Shown in pieces: positions 16,514-25,664 of a stretch of 64,000 nucleotides of DNA. The first letter of the stretch is position 1. Each line of letters opens with the position of its first letter. Source of the DNA: Paenibacillus sp. FSL W8-0426 (lineage in GTDB: Bacteria; Bacillota; Bacilli; Paenibacillales; Paenibacillaceae); assembly GCF_037969725.1 (NCBI RefSeq), contig NZ_CP150203.1, positions 5,594,001 through 5,658,000 of the forward strand, given 5' to 3'. The translations under genes and the position numbers were made by a program. Below the pieces are notes generated by a model. It searched no databases and was not told where the DNA came from. It was given only the letters and a program-made list of their open reading frames with translations.

Positions 16514-17740
16514 TCAATGACTCATCCCATCCAACAGCACTCCCGCCGCCTCCATCCGCTTCCTGCAAACGACAACCGGAATCACTGCCAACACCGACAG
16601 CAACGTACAAATCATAAACATCGCGGAATATGACGCAGCCTGCACAATCACTCCCATAACAAGCCCGCCTAATGAGAAACCAAGGTCGTACGAGGACATG
16701 AAAATGCCCATAAGCACGTATCTTGATTCTGCCGGAAGCACAAATGATAGAAACGTCGTGAGCGTCGGATAAAGCAATGCTACCGCAAACCCGCTGAACA
16801 CCGCAGACAAATAAACCAGCGGGCCGATCATTTCCATCATCGATAGCAGCTGGGTGCCCAGTGCGGCAGACAGCAACAATCCGGCCATCAGCCACGTATT
16901 CCAACTGCCGTCCGAAGGGATTTTTTTACGCAGCACGAAGCGGCAGACAATCACCACCAGTCCCTGGAGGGTCAAGAACAACCCTGCACTAGCCCCACCG
17001 TTCGCTACCATGTACAAAGGCAAAAAGGTCGCAGTCGCGCCGAACACGCACGAAGCAAACAGCATGACCACCGTGCTCACCAGCAAAGGAGTGCACTTCC
17101 AAACGCCGCCAAGGGAACGGAACATATCCGTTAGCGTATACGATTTATTTTGCACCGTGCTCTCCGGCAAATCCAGACGAAATCCGAACAATAGCGGTAA
17201 TCCGGCCAGAGCAGCAAGCATCAGCACAAACCAGAAGCCGCTTGCCTGTTCCCAGATTTGGATCGCCAGCACGGGAATGACCAGCGAAGGAACCATCGTA
17301 AACAATGTGTACATTGACAATCCTTGCGCCCGATCCTTGTCCTCCAGCCTCTCCACGATCCCCGCCTGCATCGTCATCGAAAAAAAGGCCGTAGCCACGC
17401 CCTGCAACGCCCGCAGCCACAGGTAACTCTCCACGCCACCCACCATGAACAGCAGCAGCGTCGCTGCATGCAAAACAAGCAGCCCCTTCATGACCCGAAG
17501 CGGCCCGCAGCGTCCAAGAAGCTGGGCTGCGAAAGGACGCAGCAGCATGCAGGTGAACATGTACGCGCCCATCATCAGACCGATTTCGGACTGGCTCAAG
17601 CCAGCAGCTTCGCTGCGGAGCGGAAGAATGATCGTCAATGCCGAATTGGCGGCAAAAAACAAAAAAGCCAATATATAAAACCGGATAAACGATAAGGAAC
17701 CCGGATTCAGTTTTTCAGATTGCTGTGCAGCTCTATTCAA
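16514..17740 (-). CDS. cntE: MFS exporter, CntE-like (metallophore export)
   Basis: A 408-residue major-facilitator transporter with about twelve hydrophobic helices and a short inter-half loop (DLPESTVQNKSYTLTDMF). Opening residues FYILAFLFFAANSALTIILPL and the RPFAAQLLGRCGPLRVM loop are typical MFS features. It is the last gene of a run whose order equals cntABCDFE of Staphylococcus, where CntE exports the opine metallophore staphylopine. The role is inferred from that order; a simple drug/sugar efflux role is possible. The start codon appears to be TTG at 17740, with a weak ribosome site. Confidence 0.65.
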   Translation of the reverse strand: MNRAAQQSEKLNPGSLSFIRFYILAFLFFAANSALTIILPLRSEAAGLSQSEIGLMMGAYMFTCMLLRPFAAQLLGRCGPLRVMKGLLVLHAATLLLFMVGGVESYLWLRALQGVATAFFSMTMQAGIVERLEDKDRAQGLSMYTLFTMVPSLVIPVLAIQIWEQASGFWFVLMLAALAGLPLLFGFRLDLPESTVQNKSYTLTDMFRSLGGVWKCTPLLVSTVVMLFASCVFGATATFLPLYMVANGGASAGLFLTLQGLVVIVCRFVLRKKIPSDGSWNTWLMAGLLLSAALGTQLLSMMEMIGPLVYLSAVFSGFAVALLYPTLTTFLSFVLPAESRYVLMGIFMSSYDLGFSLGGLVMGVIVQAASYSAMFMICTLLSVLAVIPVVVCRKRMEAAGVLLDGMSH

Positions 17741-17829
17741 CAGTGCGCCCTACTTTCTCTCTTTCAAATCCCGACCCCATCTTGACGAAACCGAGAGCTT
17801 CTCATCCTCGGCTTCATCCAACGATACAA

Positions 17830-18660
17830 TCATTTGACTTTGGAAACAAGTAGGCGGGTATAATCATGGCGTTCTGCATCATAAATCCGTTCAGTTTCAA
17901 ACAGGTCAACACGTCGCCCTTTCTTCATCACCAAGATGCGCTGGCTAATAGAGGCTACCGAAGCAATGTCATGCGATATAAACAAGTAACTGATGCCCAG
18001 TTCCCGGCTGAGCCCCTTCAGCATACGCAAAATTTCGGCCTGCACCGTCACGTCCAAGCTGGACGTCGGTTCATCGCAGATCAGCAGTCGGGGATTCAGC
18101 GCAATGCCGCGCGCAATCGCCACCCGCTGCTTCTGTCCGCCGCTCAGTTCATGCGGGTAACGGTCCAGATACTCCGGTGAAAGCCCGACCATATCGAACA
18201 GTTGCCCGGCACATGCCCGGCGTGAACCCCGAGCTTCGCTCAAAAATGGTGGAACGATCTCCGGAAAGTTGTCCAGCGGCTCCATGACCGAACGCCATGC
18301 GGGAAGCCGCGGGCTTAACGACGATGACGGATCTTGAAACACGACTTGCATATTTTTCCGCATTTGACGAAGCGCTTTTCCTTTCAAACCAACCAAAGAT
18401 GTGCCACCAAAGACAACCTCGCCTGCATCCGGACGTTCCAGACAGAGCAGGATGCGCCCAATCGTGCTTTTGCCGCTGCCGCTCTCGCCGACAATCCCCA
18501 AACACTCGCCCTGCCTAATCTGCAAAGAAACATCCTGCAGTGCTGTCACCAAGTGTCCGGCATGGCGGTAGCTTTTGCACACGTCCCGAAGCTCGGCCAG
18601 TACAGGCCGCGAAAAATCCTGAACCGCTAAGCGTTCACCTAAACGGACAGAGCTAACCAT
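17830..18660 (-). CDS. cntF: Opp/Nik-type ABC transporter ATPase, CntF-like
   Basis: A 276-residue oligopeptide/nickel-family ATPase. Walker A is GESGSGKST, the Q-loop is VFQDPSSSLSPR, the signature LSGGQKQR is near 170, and Walker B is LLICDEPTSSLD. The C-terminus has lost the OppF oligopeptide tail and ends YTRLLVSKVK. It overlaps the preceding ATPase by 8 nt. In the cnt model CntD and CntF form the ATPase pair for metal-opine uptake. Confidence 0.75.
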   Translation of the reverse strand: MVSSVRLGERLAVQDFSRPVLAELRDVCKSYRHAGHLVTALQDVSLQIRQGECLGIVGESGSGKSTIGRILLCLERPDAGEVVFGGTSLVGLKGKALRQMRKNMQVVFQDPSSSLSPRLPAWRSVMEPLDNFPEIVPPFLSEARGSRRACAGQLFDMVGLSPEYLDRYPHELSGGQKQRVAIARGIALNPRLLICDEPTSSLDVTVQAEILRMLKGLSRELGISYLFISHDIASVASISQRILVMKKGRRVDLFETERIYDAERHDYTRLLVSKVK

Positions 18661-19546
18661 GCTTCACCAACTCCCGATCCGAACGTTCTACAGTATCTCC
18701 ACGCTCTTGGTCCTCAGCATCACCAGTGGACTTATCATCCTCCACATCATCCTTTACCGGCATTTTTGGGCAGCTGTCCAACAGTTTCAGCGTATATGGA
18801 TGCTTCGCTTTCATGCGAATATCCGATGCCGTGTTCTGTTCAACGATCTGCCCCTCCTTCATTACGGTAACATGGTTGGCACGTTTCAGGGCCATCTGCA
18901 AATCATGGGAAATGAGCAAAATGGCGCATCCTGTCTGCCCTTGAATGTCCTGCATCAGATCAAGCACGGTCTCTCCGCTAATGACATCCAATGCCGTCGT
19001 TGGTTCATCCGCGATCAGCAGCTCTGGCTCCAGCATCAACACCGCCGAAAGCGCTGCACGCTGCAATTGCCCCCCACTCAGCTGAAAGGAATAACTGGAA
19101 AAGATTCGTTCTGCCGGCAAACCTACCTTGTCCAGATGCTCCAACACCATTTTTTTGCATGCTTTGCGCGTGTATGCTCGGTGAGCGCGAATCGCATCCA
19201 TCAGCTGGCTGCCGATCGTTCTGAACGGAGCGAAGCTGCCCCGATAATCCTGGAATACGTAACCGATGGATCGGCCCGCCAGTTTCCTGCGCTGTTTACC
19301 GTGCTGCTGCAACAGGTCCTGCCCTTGAAAAATCAGTTGTCCCTGAACGACCTTTATTCCCGACGGCATCAGACCAATAATGGCATTGGCCGTCATGCTC
19401 TTTCCGCTTCCGCTCTCGCCAACCAGCGCCAATATTTCTCCGGAACGAATGTCAAAAGAAACGGCCTTCAGGATCATCCGCCCCCCGTCAGCCGAACGAA
19501 CGGATAGATTCCGTACGCTTAAAATGGGCACCGTGCCTGAATCCAT
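18653..19546 (-). CDS. cntD: Opp/Nik-type ABC transporter ATPase, CntD-like
   Basis: A 297-residue ATPase. Walker A is GESGSGKSM, the Q-loop is VFQDYRGSFAPFRTIG, the signature is LSGGQLQRAALS, and Walker B is LLIADEPTTALD. The last 30 residues are very acidic and charged (DDVEDDKSTGDAEDQERGDTVERSD). The ATG at 19546 follows GAGGTGA; the GTG at 19555 is an alternative. It is coupled to the ATPase at 17830. Confidence 0.75.
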   Translation of the reverse strand: MDSGTVPILSVRNLSVRSADGGRMILKAVSFDIRSGEILALVGESGSGKSMTANAIIGLMPSGIKVVQGQLIFQGQDLLQQHGKQRRKLAGRSIGYVFQDYRGSFAPFRTIGSQLMDAIRAHRAYTRKACKKMVLEHLDKVGLPAERIFSSYSFQLSGGQLQRAALSAVLMLEPELLIADEPTTALDVISGETVLDLMQDIQGQTGCAILLISHDLQMALKRANHVTVMKEGQIVEQNTASDIRMKAKHPYTLKLLDSCPKMPVKDDVEDDKSTGDAEDQERGDTVERSDRELVKHG

Positions 19547-19582
19547 GAGTATCACCTCAACTTAACCAATTCATGATCAAAG

Positions 19583-20461
19583 TCATCCTTGTTTGCCACG
19601 AACGTCCAACCCATCTCTCACACCTTCCCCGATCAAATTAAAAGCAATGACCACCAGCATAATGGCCACTCCGGGATAAATCATAAGTTCCGGTTGGGTT
19701 TGGAAAAACGGTCGGCCATCGTTCAGCATCGCTCCCCATTCAGGGGAGGGCGGCTGTGCCCCCAGTCCAAGATAGGACAGGGACGAGATGACCAAAATCG
19801 TTTTGCCGATATCGAGTGCGGCATAGACGAGCACCGGAGGGAGAACTGCGGGCAATAAGTGTCGCCACAGGACGGTCCATGTGTTTCCACCGGCGACCTC
19901 AGCCGCCGTAATATAGTCTTTTTCCCGCTCGGACAGCACGATCCCACGTACAATGCGCGCATATCCAAGCCAGTTGATCAACACGATGGACACCACCATG
20001 TTTTCCATGCTTGGCCCCAAAAAGCCGGAGATGGCAATGACCAACAGAAAATCAGGCAGCACGCTAAGCCCATCCACAATGCGCATAAGGAACGTATCCA
20101 CCTTGCCGCCAATGTATCCCGAAAGCAAACCCAGCGGAATGCCGATCAACATGACCATAACGATGACCATCGACGAAATGCCAAGAGTCGAACCCGCACC
20201 CTCTACTAAACGGGAGAACAAGCATCTGCCCAGCTGATCCGTACCGAAGGGATATGCCAGGCTGGGCCCCTGCAGTCTGATCGCCATATTGACCAGATCG
20301 GGGTCATTCCGAACAAACAACGGTCCGAACACAATCAGCAATACCATCAACACAAGTATGGACGAACCAGCCACGATGCCTGGTCTGCGCAGCAGCCTTT
20401 TGAAAGAAGGAGATTTGCCAGAACTCAGAGAGCTCTTCCCACGAGCTGTAGCCATTCTCAC
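19583..20461 (-). CDS. cntC: Opp/Nik-type ABC transporter permease, CntC-like
   Basis: A 292-residue DppC/NikC-type permease with about six helices. It has the family N-terminal OppC_N segment with a preceding basic region (SFKRLLRRPG), GTDQLGRCLFSRLVEGAGSTLGI, and the coupling loop AAEVAGGNTWTVLWRHLLPAV. A GTG start overlaps the previous stop as GTGA. It pairs with the permease at 20458. Confidence 0.78.
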   Translation of the reverse strand: MRMATARGKSSLSSGKSPSFKRLLRRPGIVAGSSILVLMVLLIVFGPLFVRNDPDLVNMAIRLQGPSLAYPFGTDQLGRCLFSRLVEGAGSTLGISSMVIVMVMLIGIPLGLLSGYIGGKVDTFLMRIVDGLSVLPDFLLVIAISGFLGPSMENMVVSIVLINWLGYARIVRGIVLSEREKDYITAAEVAGGNTWTVLWRHLLPAVLPPVLVYAALDIGKTILVISSLSYLGLGAQPPSPEWGAMLNDGRPFFQTQPELMIYPGVAIMLVVIAFNLIGEGVRDGLDVRGKQG

Positions 20462-21405
20462 GAGGAGACTCCCCCTTTGCGCAAACGAATTCTCGGGTCG
20501 ATCCAGCCATAGAGCAGGTCTACGAGCAGATTCACCAAAATGGTAAACGCACCCGTCATCATGAGATATCCCTGTATGAGCGGATAATCCCGCTGGAAAA
20601 TAGCCTCCACCGCCATGCTGCCCAATCCGGGCCAGGAGAACAGCGTTTCAACAACGACCGAGCCGGCAATCAAACTGCCAAAGGTCATGCCAAACACCGT
20701 CAGCACCGGGATACACGCCGCACGCAGCGCATATTGCAGGACGATTTTGAATTCGCCGATGCCTCGCGCCCTTGCAGAACGGACGTATTCCGTGGACAAG
20801 CTTTCAAGCATGCCGGTTTTGAGCAGCTGTGTGTGGACCGCCGCCAGACCGAAACCAAGCGTAATGGATGGCAGCACCAGATGTTTAAATTCGCCCTTGC
20901 CCATCGTGGGCAGCCAGTGCATTTTGGTTGAAAACAGGTAGATCAGAATCAGACCGATCCAGAACGTCGGCATGGATGCCCCCAGCAAAGCAAACATTTT
21001 GCCAAAATGATCAGGCAATCTTCCCGGAAAACGCGCAGCCAGCAAACCCAGCGGGACGGAAATCAGCACCATCACGGTTATGCCGCCTATCGCAAGCTGT
21101 AACGTGGCTGGCAAACGATCAAGCAATTCGTCAAGGACCGGTTTGTTCTTCAACAGCGAATCGCCCAAGTCAAGCGTCATCACATTCGTCATCCAGCTCC
21201 AGTATTGAACGGCCAAAGGCCGGTTGAAACCAAGCTCCTCGCGCAGCGCCTCTGCCTGTGCCCGGGTTGCCTGCATTTCATCCGCTCGCAGCAAACTCAT
21301 CACCGGATCGCCGGGAGCAAGCTTCATCAGCACAAAAACGACAATCGATAAAACAAACAACACGATGACCAGTTGAGTCAGCCGTCGCCCTATCCATTTC
21401 AACAC
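20458..21405 (-). CDS. cntB: Opp/Nik-type ABC transporter permease, CntB-like
   Basis: A 315-residue DppB/NikB-type permease. The N-terminal signature LKWIGRRLTQLVIVLFVLSI is followed by LAPGDPVMSLL, and a long extracytoplasmic segment precedes the channel domain. The coupling loop is YVRSARARGIGEFKIVLQYALR. The start is one base after the binding-protein stop, so translation is coupled. Within this family substrates range from peptides to nickel and metal-opine complexes. Confidence 0.78.
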   Translation of the reverse strand: MLKWIGRRLTQLVIVLFVLSIVVFVLMKLAPGDPVMSLLRADEMQATRAQAEALREELGFNRPLAVQYWSWMTNVMTLDLGDSLLKNKPVLDELLDRLPATLQLAIGGITVMVLISVPLGLLAARFPGRLPDHFGKMFALLGASMPTFWIGLILIYLFSTKMHWLPTMGKGEFKHLVLPSITLGFGLAAVHTQLLKTGMLESLSTEYVRSARARGIGEFKIVLQYALRAACIPVLTVFGMTFGSLIAGSVVVETLFSWPGLGSMAVEAIFQRDYPLIQGYLMMTGAFTILVNLLVDLLYGWIDPRIRLRKGGVSS

Positions 21406-21406
21406 G

Positions 21407-23002
21407 TCAGTTCACGTCCATCTTATTCGTCATAAAGTAGTAGTCCTCGGCGCCCGGTTTCCAGCCTGTGACACGGTCGCTCATACCCACGATGATATTC
21501 GGATAAACGATATAAGCATGCGGCATGTACTGCTTGGAAATTTCCACTGCTTCCTGCGTCAGACGGATTCGCTTGTCCATATCGCTTGCGGCATTCAACG
21601 TGTTAACCGCGCCCGACAGCTCATCGATCTCGATATCGGCTGCATTCAGTGCCCCGCCGGGCATCAATGCCGAATTAAGGAAATATCCACCATCACCGCG
21701 AGGCGCGGACAGATTGCTGTACGTCACGATATCCCAGTTGTTATTGTCACGGATGGCCGTGTCTACATTTTCCACCGTTCGGATGTTGATCGTTACACCG
21801 GCTTTCTGCGCTTCAGATTGCAACACCTGGGCAATAAGCGGCAGCTCCGGACGTGCCTTGTACGTCAACAATTCCAGCGTCAACGGTTGTCCGTCTTTCA
21901 CCATTTTCCCGTTCTCGAGCACATAACCGGCCTCCTGCAACAGCGCTTTGGCCAGCTCGACGTTTTCCGGTTGAACGGGATCTGTGCTGCCGAACGGAAG
22001 GTTCGCATTAAACGGACCGTTGGCTGGAGCGGCATACCCCAACATGACGTCATTCGCAATGCTTTGGCGATCCAGCAGCAAATTCAGAGCTTGTCTTACT
22101 TTCAATTCCTTCGTTACCTCCCCCGCCGGGTTAAACAACAGGAAGTGCACGCGCAATCCAGGGAGTGATTCCACATGCAAATCGGATGATTGCTCGATCG
22201 GTTCCACAGATTCAGCAGGCAACTGTGTGGCAATGTCGACCTCGCCCGATTGCAGCGCCAATGAGCGCACGTTTCCATCCTCATTGAATTTGAAATCGAC
22301 CTGCTGCAGCGGGGAAGCGCCATCCCAATACCTGTTATAACGTTCCAATTGGATTTGGATACCTGGCGAAAAGTTCGTTACCTTAAAAGGTCCCGTACCT
22401 ACGGGCGCCAGATTGAAATTTTTCGTACCCATCGCTTTTTCGGCCTCAACGTTAATGATCGAAGCGTAAGGGTTGATCAGTTCCGATACAAGGGCAGGAT
22501 TGGGTTTGTTGGTCATAATGGTCAACTGCTGCCCCTCAGCCTGCATGCTTTTGATATCGAGTGCATTTTTCAATGCCCCATTCACGCTAACAGCACGCTC
22601 CAGCGAAGCTTGGACCGCCGCCGCATCAAGCGGAGCACCATCTTGGAAAGTCACGCCATTCCTGATCTCAAAGATCCATGTATCATCTCCCTGTGCTTCC
22701 CAGCGGGTGGCAAGCCAAGGCTGTACGGCCAGATTCTCGTCTAACCTGACAAGGGTTTCCGTAATTCCTGCCCGTACCGCCACAAGGTCATTGGAAGGGT
22801 CAAGCGTACTGCTCTTGAAATGGAACAACAACGTCATCTTTTTAACCGCAGATTCACTTTGGGATGCTGAGCCCGCGGAGGTTCCTTCACCAGACCCGCC
22901 ACCTGCCTTTGCGCCGCATGAAGACAATATCATTGCCGAGGCAAGCACCGTTAGCGTCAATAACAACCATTTTTTACACAACACTCGCTTTTTGTTTTTC
23001 AA
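21407..23002 (-). CDS. cntA: Metal-complex/nickel-type binding lipoprotein, CntA-like
   Basis: An SBP_bac_5 family lipoprotein of 531 residues, the uptake receptor of the operon. I place the start at the TTG at 23002: GGAAGGA lies 11 nt upstream, and a normal lipoprotein signal follows (KKRVLCKKWLLLTLTVLASA, lipobox LSSC). The longer reading to 23071 puts a helix of unrelated sequence ahead of the signal. The family block FEIRNGVTFQDGAPLDAAAVQASLERA is clear. CntA in Staphylococcus binds staphylopine-metal complexes. A nickel or peptide ligand is the alternative. Confidence 0.75.
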   Translation of the reverse strand: MKNKKRVLCKKWLLLTLTVLASAMILSSCGAKAGGGSGEGTSAGSASQSESAVKKMTLLFHFKSSTLDPSNDLVAVRAGITETLVRLDENLAVQPWLATRWEAQGDDTWIFEIRNGVTFQDGAPLDAAAVQASLERAVSVNGALKNALDIKSMQAEGQQLTIMTNKPNPALVSELINPYASIINVEAEKAMGTKNFNLAPVGTGPFKVTNFSPGIQIQLERYNRYWDGASPLQQVDFKFNEDGNVRSLALQSGEVDIATQLPAESVEPIEQSSDLHVESLPGLRVHFLLFNPAGEVTKELKVRQALNLLLDRQSIANDVMLGYAAPANGPFNANLPFGSTDPVQPENVELAKALLQEAGYVLENGKMVKDGQPLTLELLTYKARPELPLIAQVLQSEAQKAGVTINIRTVENVDTAIRDNNNWDIVTYSNLSAPRGDGGYFLNSALMPGGALNAADIEIDELSGAVNTLNAASDMDKRIRLTQEAVEISKQYMPHAYIVYPNIIVGMSDRVTGWKPGAEDYYFMTNKMDVN

Positions 23003-23145
23003 TGAATGGTCAATCCTTCCTTCTGCTTCTCTTAAAACCGCAATCAAAGCTATTAAGACAGTAATTTTCACACTATCGGAGAATCCCTTTATTTCCCTGT
23101 CATATTTTCTATCATTATATGTAATTCAATCTATGTTGTACACAC

Positions 23146-23172
23146 AAAAAAAGACTGACACCAATGTGCCAG
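23146..23172 (-). terminator. Terminator of the organosulfur cluster
   Basis: On the minus strand CTGGCAC, ATTG, GTGTCAG (one G-T pair) is followed about two bases later by TTTTTTT. It lies 12 nt past the stop of the amidohydrolase. Confidence 0.8.
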
Positions 23173-23184
23173 CCCTTGCTTCAT

Positions 23185-24435
23185 TTATTTTTCATTTCCG
23201 AAGTGTTCTTTCCGTGCTTGTCTCAGTGCGTTCTCCGCGAGAGATGCAAGCAGTTCAGCCCCCAGCGGCAGCGCCCGTTCATCCAAATCAAAAGCAGGAT
23301 GATGCCATTCGTGCGACCCGGAAGTACCTAAGAAAAGAAACAGGCCCGGAACCTCCCTTTGATAAAAAGAAAAATCCTCGCCTGCCGGTGACGGCAGCGG
23401 CCTGACGCCATTCAATCCTACAGCTGCGGCGGTCTGTTCCGCCAAGGCTGCAAGCGAAGGGTCATTGACCACGGCAGGAGGTCCCTGAATCCAGCGGACC
23501 GTGGCGGTGGTGCCGTATGCCGCGGCTACGCCAGCCACCACCTGGTTGAAGCGCTCCCTGATGCGTGCCCGCACCTTCTCTTCAAACGTACGAACCGTGC
23601 CGTCGAGCACCGCTTCCTCCGGAATGACGTTCCAGGCCGTGCCGCTATGGATTTTGGTCACGCTGATCACGGCGCTTTCCTGTGCTCCGACATTTCGGCT
23701 CACGATGGACTGCAAGGCCGTGACGATATGGGATGCCACCACGATCGGATCAATGCCTGCCTCAGGTACGGCCGCGTGGCTTCCTTTGCCCTGCACCTTA
23801 ACGACAAAGCCGTCCGCGGCGGCCATGAGTGCACCTTCGCGGATGCCAACGCTGCCTACCTGCAAGTCAGGTTTGTTATGCAGCCCGAAGATGGCTTGAA
23901 CATCCTGCAGCGCACCGGTTTGAATCACTTGTTTGGCCCCCGTCGCTTTTTCTTCCGAAGGCTGGAACAGAAGGCGAACCCTGCCCGGCAGCCGCGATTC
24001 GCGTTGCTTTAACAATTCGGCAGCGCCGATCAGTATGGCCGTATGAGCGTCATGTCCGCAGGCATGCATCTTTCCGGACACCTGTGACGCATACTCCAGT
24101 TTCGTTTCTTCCTGGATCGGCAGTGCATCAATGTCGGCCCTTAACGCAACAACCGGACCTTCGCCTTCCCCGATTTCGGCAACCAGTCCGGTGCGAAGCG
24201 AGTATTCCTCGGCAATGCGAATACCTTGTTCCTCCAGCCAGCCCCGGATGGATTCCGTCGTTTCCCATTCCTCGCCCGACAATTCCGGATGACGATGCAA
24301 ATGACGACGGATGGCCGTCAATCGTTCCGCGAAAGAAAGATCCTGGCCGCGATCCGCCATATCCGATAAGGACGTTGGTTCTTTAGGCGCATCCTGCGAA
24401 TCCTGCGCCTCTCGCTGCTCCAATTCGCTTTTCAT
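23185..24435 (-). CDS. M20 family amidohydrolase (N-acyl-cysteine deacetylase type, SndA/HipO-like)
   Basis: A 416-residue metallo-aminoacylase of the M20D amidohydrolase type. Metal ligands are visible in GKMHACGHDAHTAIL, in EE of QPSEEKATGA, and in the final SHEWHHPAF. The HRHPELSGEEWETT opening is diagnostic. The start at 24435 has AAGGGGG upstream. The family removes N-acyl groups from amino acids. Together with two flavin monooxygenases, an FMN reductase and a glutaredoxin-like gene, it matches the B. subtilis ytnL (sndA) context of S-alkyl-cysteine salvage. The exact substrate is inferred. Confidence 0.82.
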   Translation of the reverse strand: MKSELEQREAQDSQDAPKEPTSLSDMADRGQDLSFAERLTAIRRHLHRHPELSGEEWETTESIRGWLEEQGIRIAEEYSLRTGLVAEIGEGEGPVVALRADIDALPIQEETKLEYASQVSGKMHACGHDAHTAILIGAAELLKQRESRLPGRVRLLFQPSEEKATGAKQVIQTGALQDVQAIFGLHNKPDLQVGSVGIREGALMAAADGFVVKVQGKGSHAAVPEAGIDPIVVASHIVTALQSIVSRNVGAQESAVISVTKIHSGTAWNVIPEEAVLDGTVRTFEEKVRARIRERFNQVVAGVAAAYGTTATVRWIQGPPAVVNDPSLAALAEQTAAAVGLNGVRPLPSPAGEDFSFYQREVPGLFLFLGTSGSHEWHHPAFDLDERALPLGAELLASLAENALRQARKEHFGNEK

Positions 24436-24563
24436 GAAATGGCCCCCTTGGTTCAATTTCCGATCCATCAAATCGTTATGGAACACGTCATTTCGCGATC
24501 AAAGCTGCAACTTCTCTGGTCGTGGCCCGATTCGCGGTAATTTAATTTTGGCACAACCAGAGG

Positions 24564-25625
24564 TTAGCCGACAACGGTCTGGATAGCTTCATGCTCTGCC
24601 TCAAATGCATCCAGCCCTTGCTCTACCAACGCCTCGCGCAGCAGCTCGAAGGAACGCAGTCTTTTGCCGAAATCGCGGGTTGCCGTTGTTACGATCAGTT
24701 CATCAAAGGCAAAATCCCGCTGCAGCTTGGCCACAACCCGGCCTACGCTCTCCTTGTTGCCCTTGATCGTGCTTGGTTCAAGCACCTCGATCCGGTATTT
24801 TTCATTCGATTGCTCGCCAAACTGTTCCGCTTGTTCAATCGAACCGACCGTCAGCGTTTTGCCGCCTTCCAGGTGAATTTTAACGAGTTTGTGCTCGCTG
24901 GTCAGTTCCTTGGCCTCTTCCTCCGTCTCCGCCACGATGAGCGCCGCTGCCAATGCCACGTAAGGCTCGGAACCACCGGAACGGTCGAATCGTTCGCGAT
25001 ACACGCGGAAGGCCTCCTGCGCCACCTCCGTATTGCCGTTAATGAACAGAGAAAATACATAAGGCAGTCCTAACTCGGCGGCCATCGCCGCGCTATCCAC
25101 GCTGGCTCCAAGCACGTAGAGCTCGGCAGGCGCATCGACGACCGGTGCGGCACGCAAGCCTGCCAGAGGATGCGTCTCGTCCGCAAGCGGTTCATTGTGA
25201 ATATACCGCTTGACTTGCAGTATCTTTTCTTTCAGTGGAGCCGCATCGCTCACTCCCTCCTGCAGGGCTTGGGTGGAGCGCGGCAAACCTCCCGGCGCGC
25301 GACCGATGCCCAGATCCACCCGTCCCTGACCAAGGGCGGCAAGCACGTTGAAGTTCTCGGCCACCTTATACGGGCTGTAATGCTGCAGCATCACTCCGCC
25401 GGAACCCAAACGAATCCGCTCCGTATGGGCAAGCAGGTGCGAAATCAATACCTCGGGCGACGAGCCGGCGACATGCTCCGAATCGTGATGTTCCGATACC
25501 CACAACCGATGGAATCCAAGCCGCTCCGCCGCCTTGGCAAGCTCGATCGTATGCCGGAAAGCCTGTACCGGCGTTTCTCCTTCATAGATCGGGGTCTGAT
25601 CCAAAATACCAATACGAATACTCAT
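24564..25625 (-). CDS. Luciferase-like (LLM) flavin monooxygenase, YtmO/CmoO-like
   Basis: A 353-residue LLM-class FMNH2-dependent oxidoreductase. Family blocks are RLWVSEHHDSEHVAGSSPEV, IRLGSGGVMLQHYSPYKVAE and VDLGIGRAPGGLPRS. The start at 25625 has GGAGG upstream. These proteins are typically MsnO8/YtmO-type. In the B. subtilis ytm operon CmoO acts in cysteine S-conjugate breakdown. FMNH2 could come from the reductase at 26607. Confidence 0.8.
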   Translation of the reverse strand: MSIRIGILDQTPIYEGETPVQAFRHTIELAKAAERLGFHRLWVSEHHDSEHVAGSSPEVLISHLLAHTERIRLGSGGVMLQHYSPYKVAENFNVLAALGQGRVDLGIGRAPGGLPRSTQALQEGVSDAAPLKEKILQVKRYIHNEPLADETHPLAGLRAAPVVDAPAELYVLGASVDSAAMAAELGLPYVFSLFINGNTEVAQEAFRVYRERFDRSGGSEPYVALAAALIVAETEEEAKELTSEHKLVKIHLEGGKTLTVGSIEQAEQFGEQSNEKYRIEVLEPSTIKGNKESVGRVVAKLQRDFAFDELIVTTATRDFGKRLRSFELLREALVEQGLDAFEAEHEAIQTVVG

Positions 25626-25664
25626 CCTTTTTCCTCCTTCGCATGCCAACCTGCCTTGCCTCAT

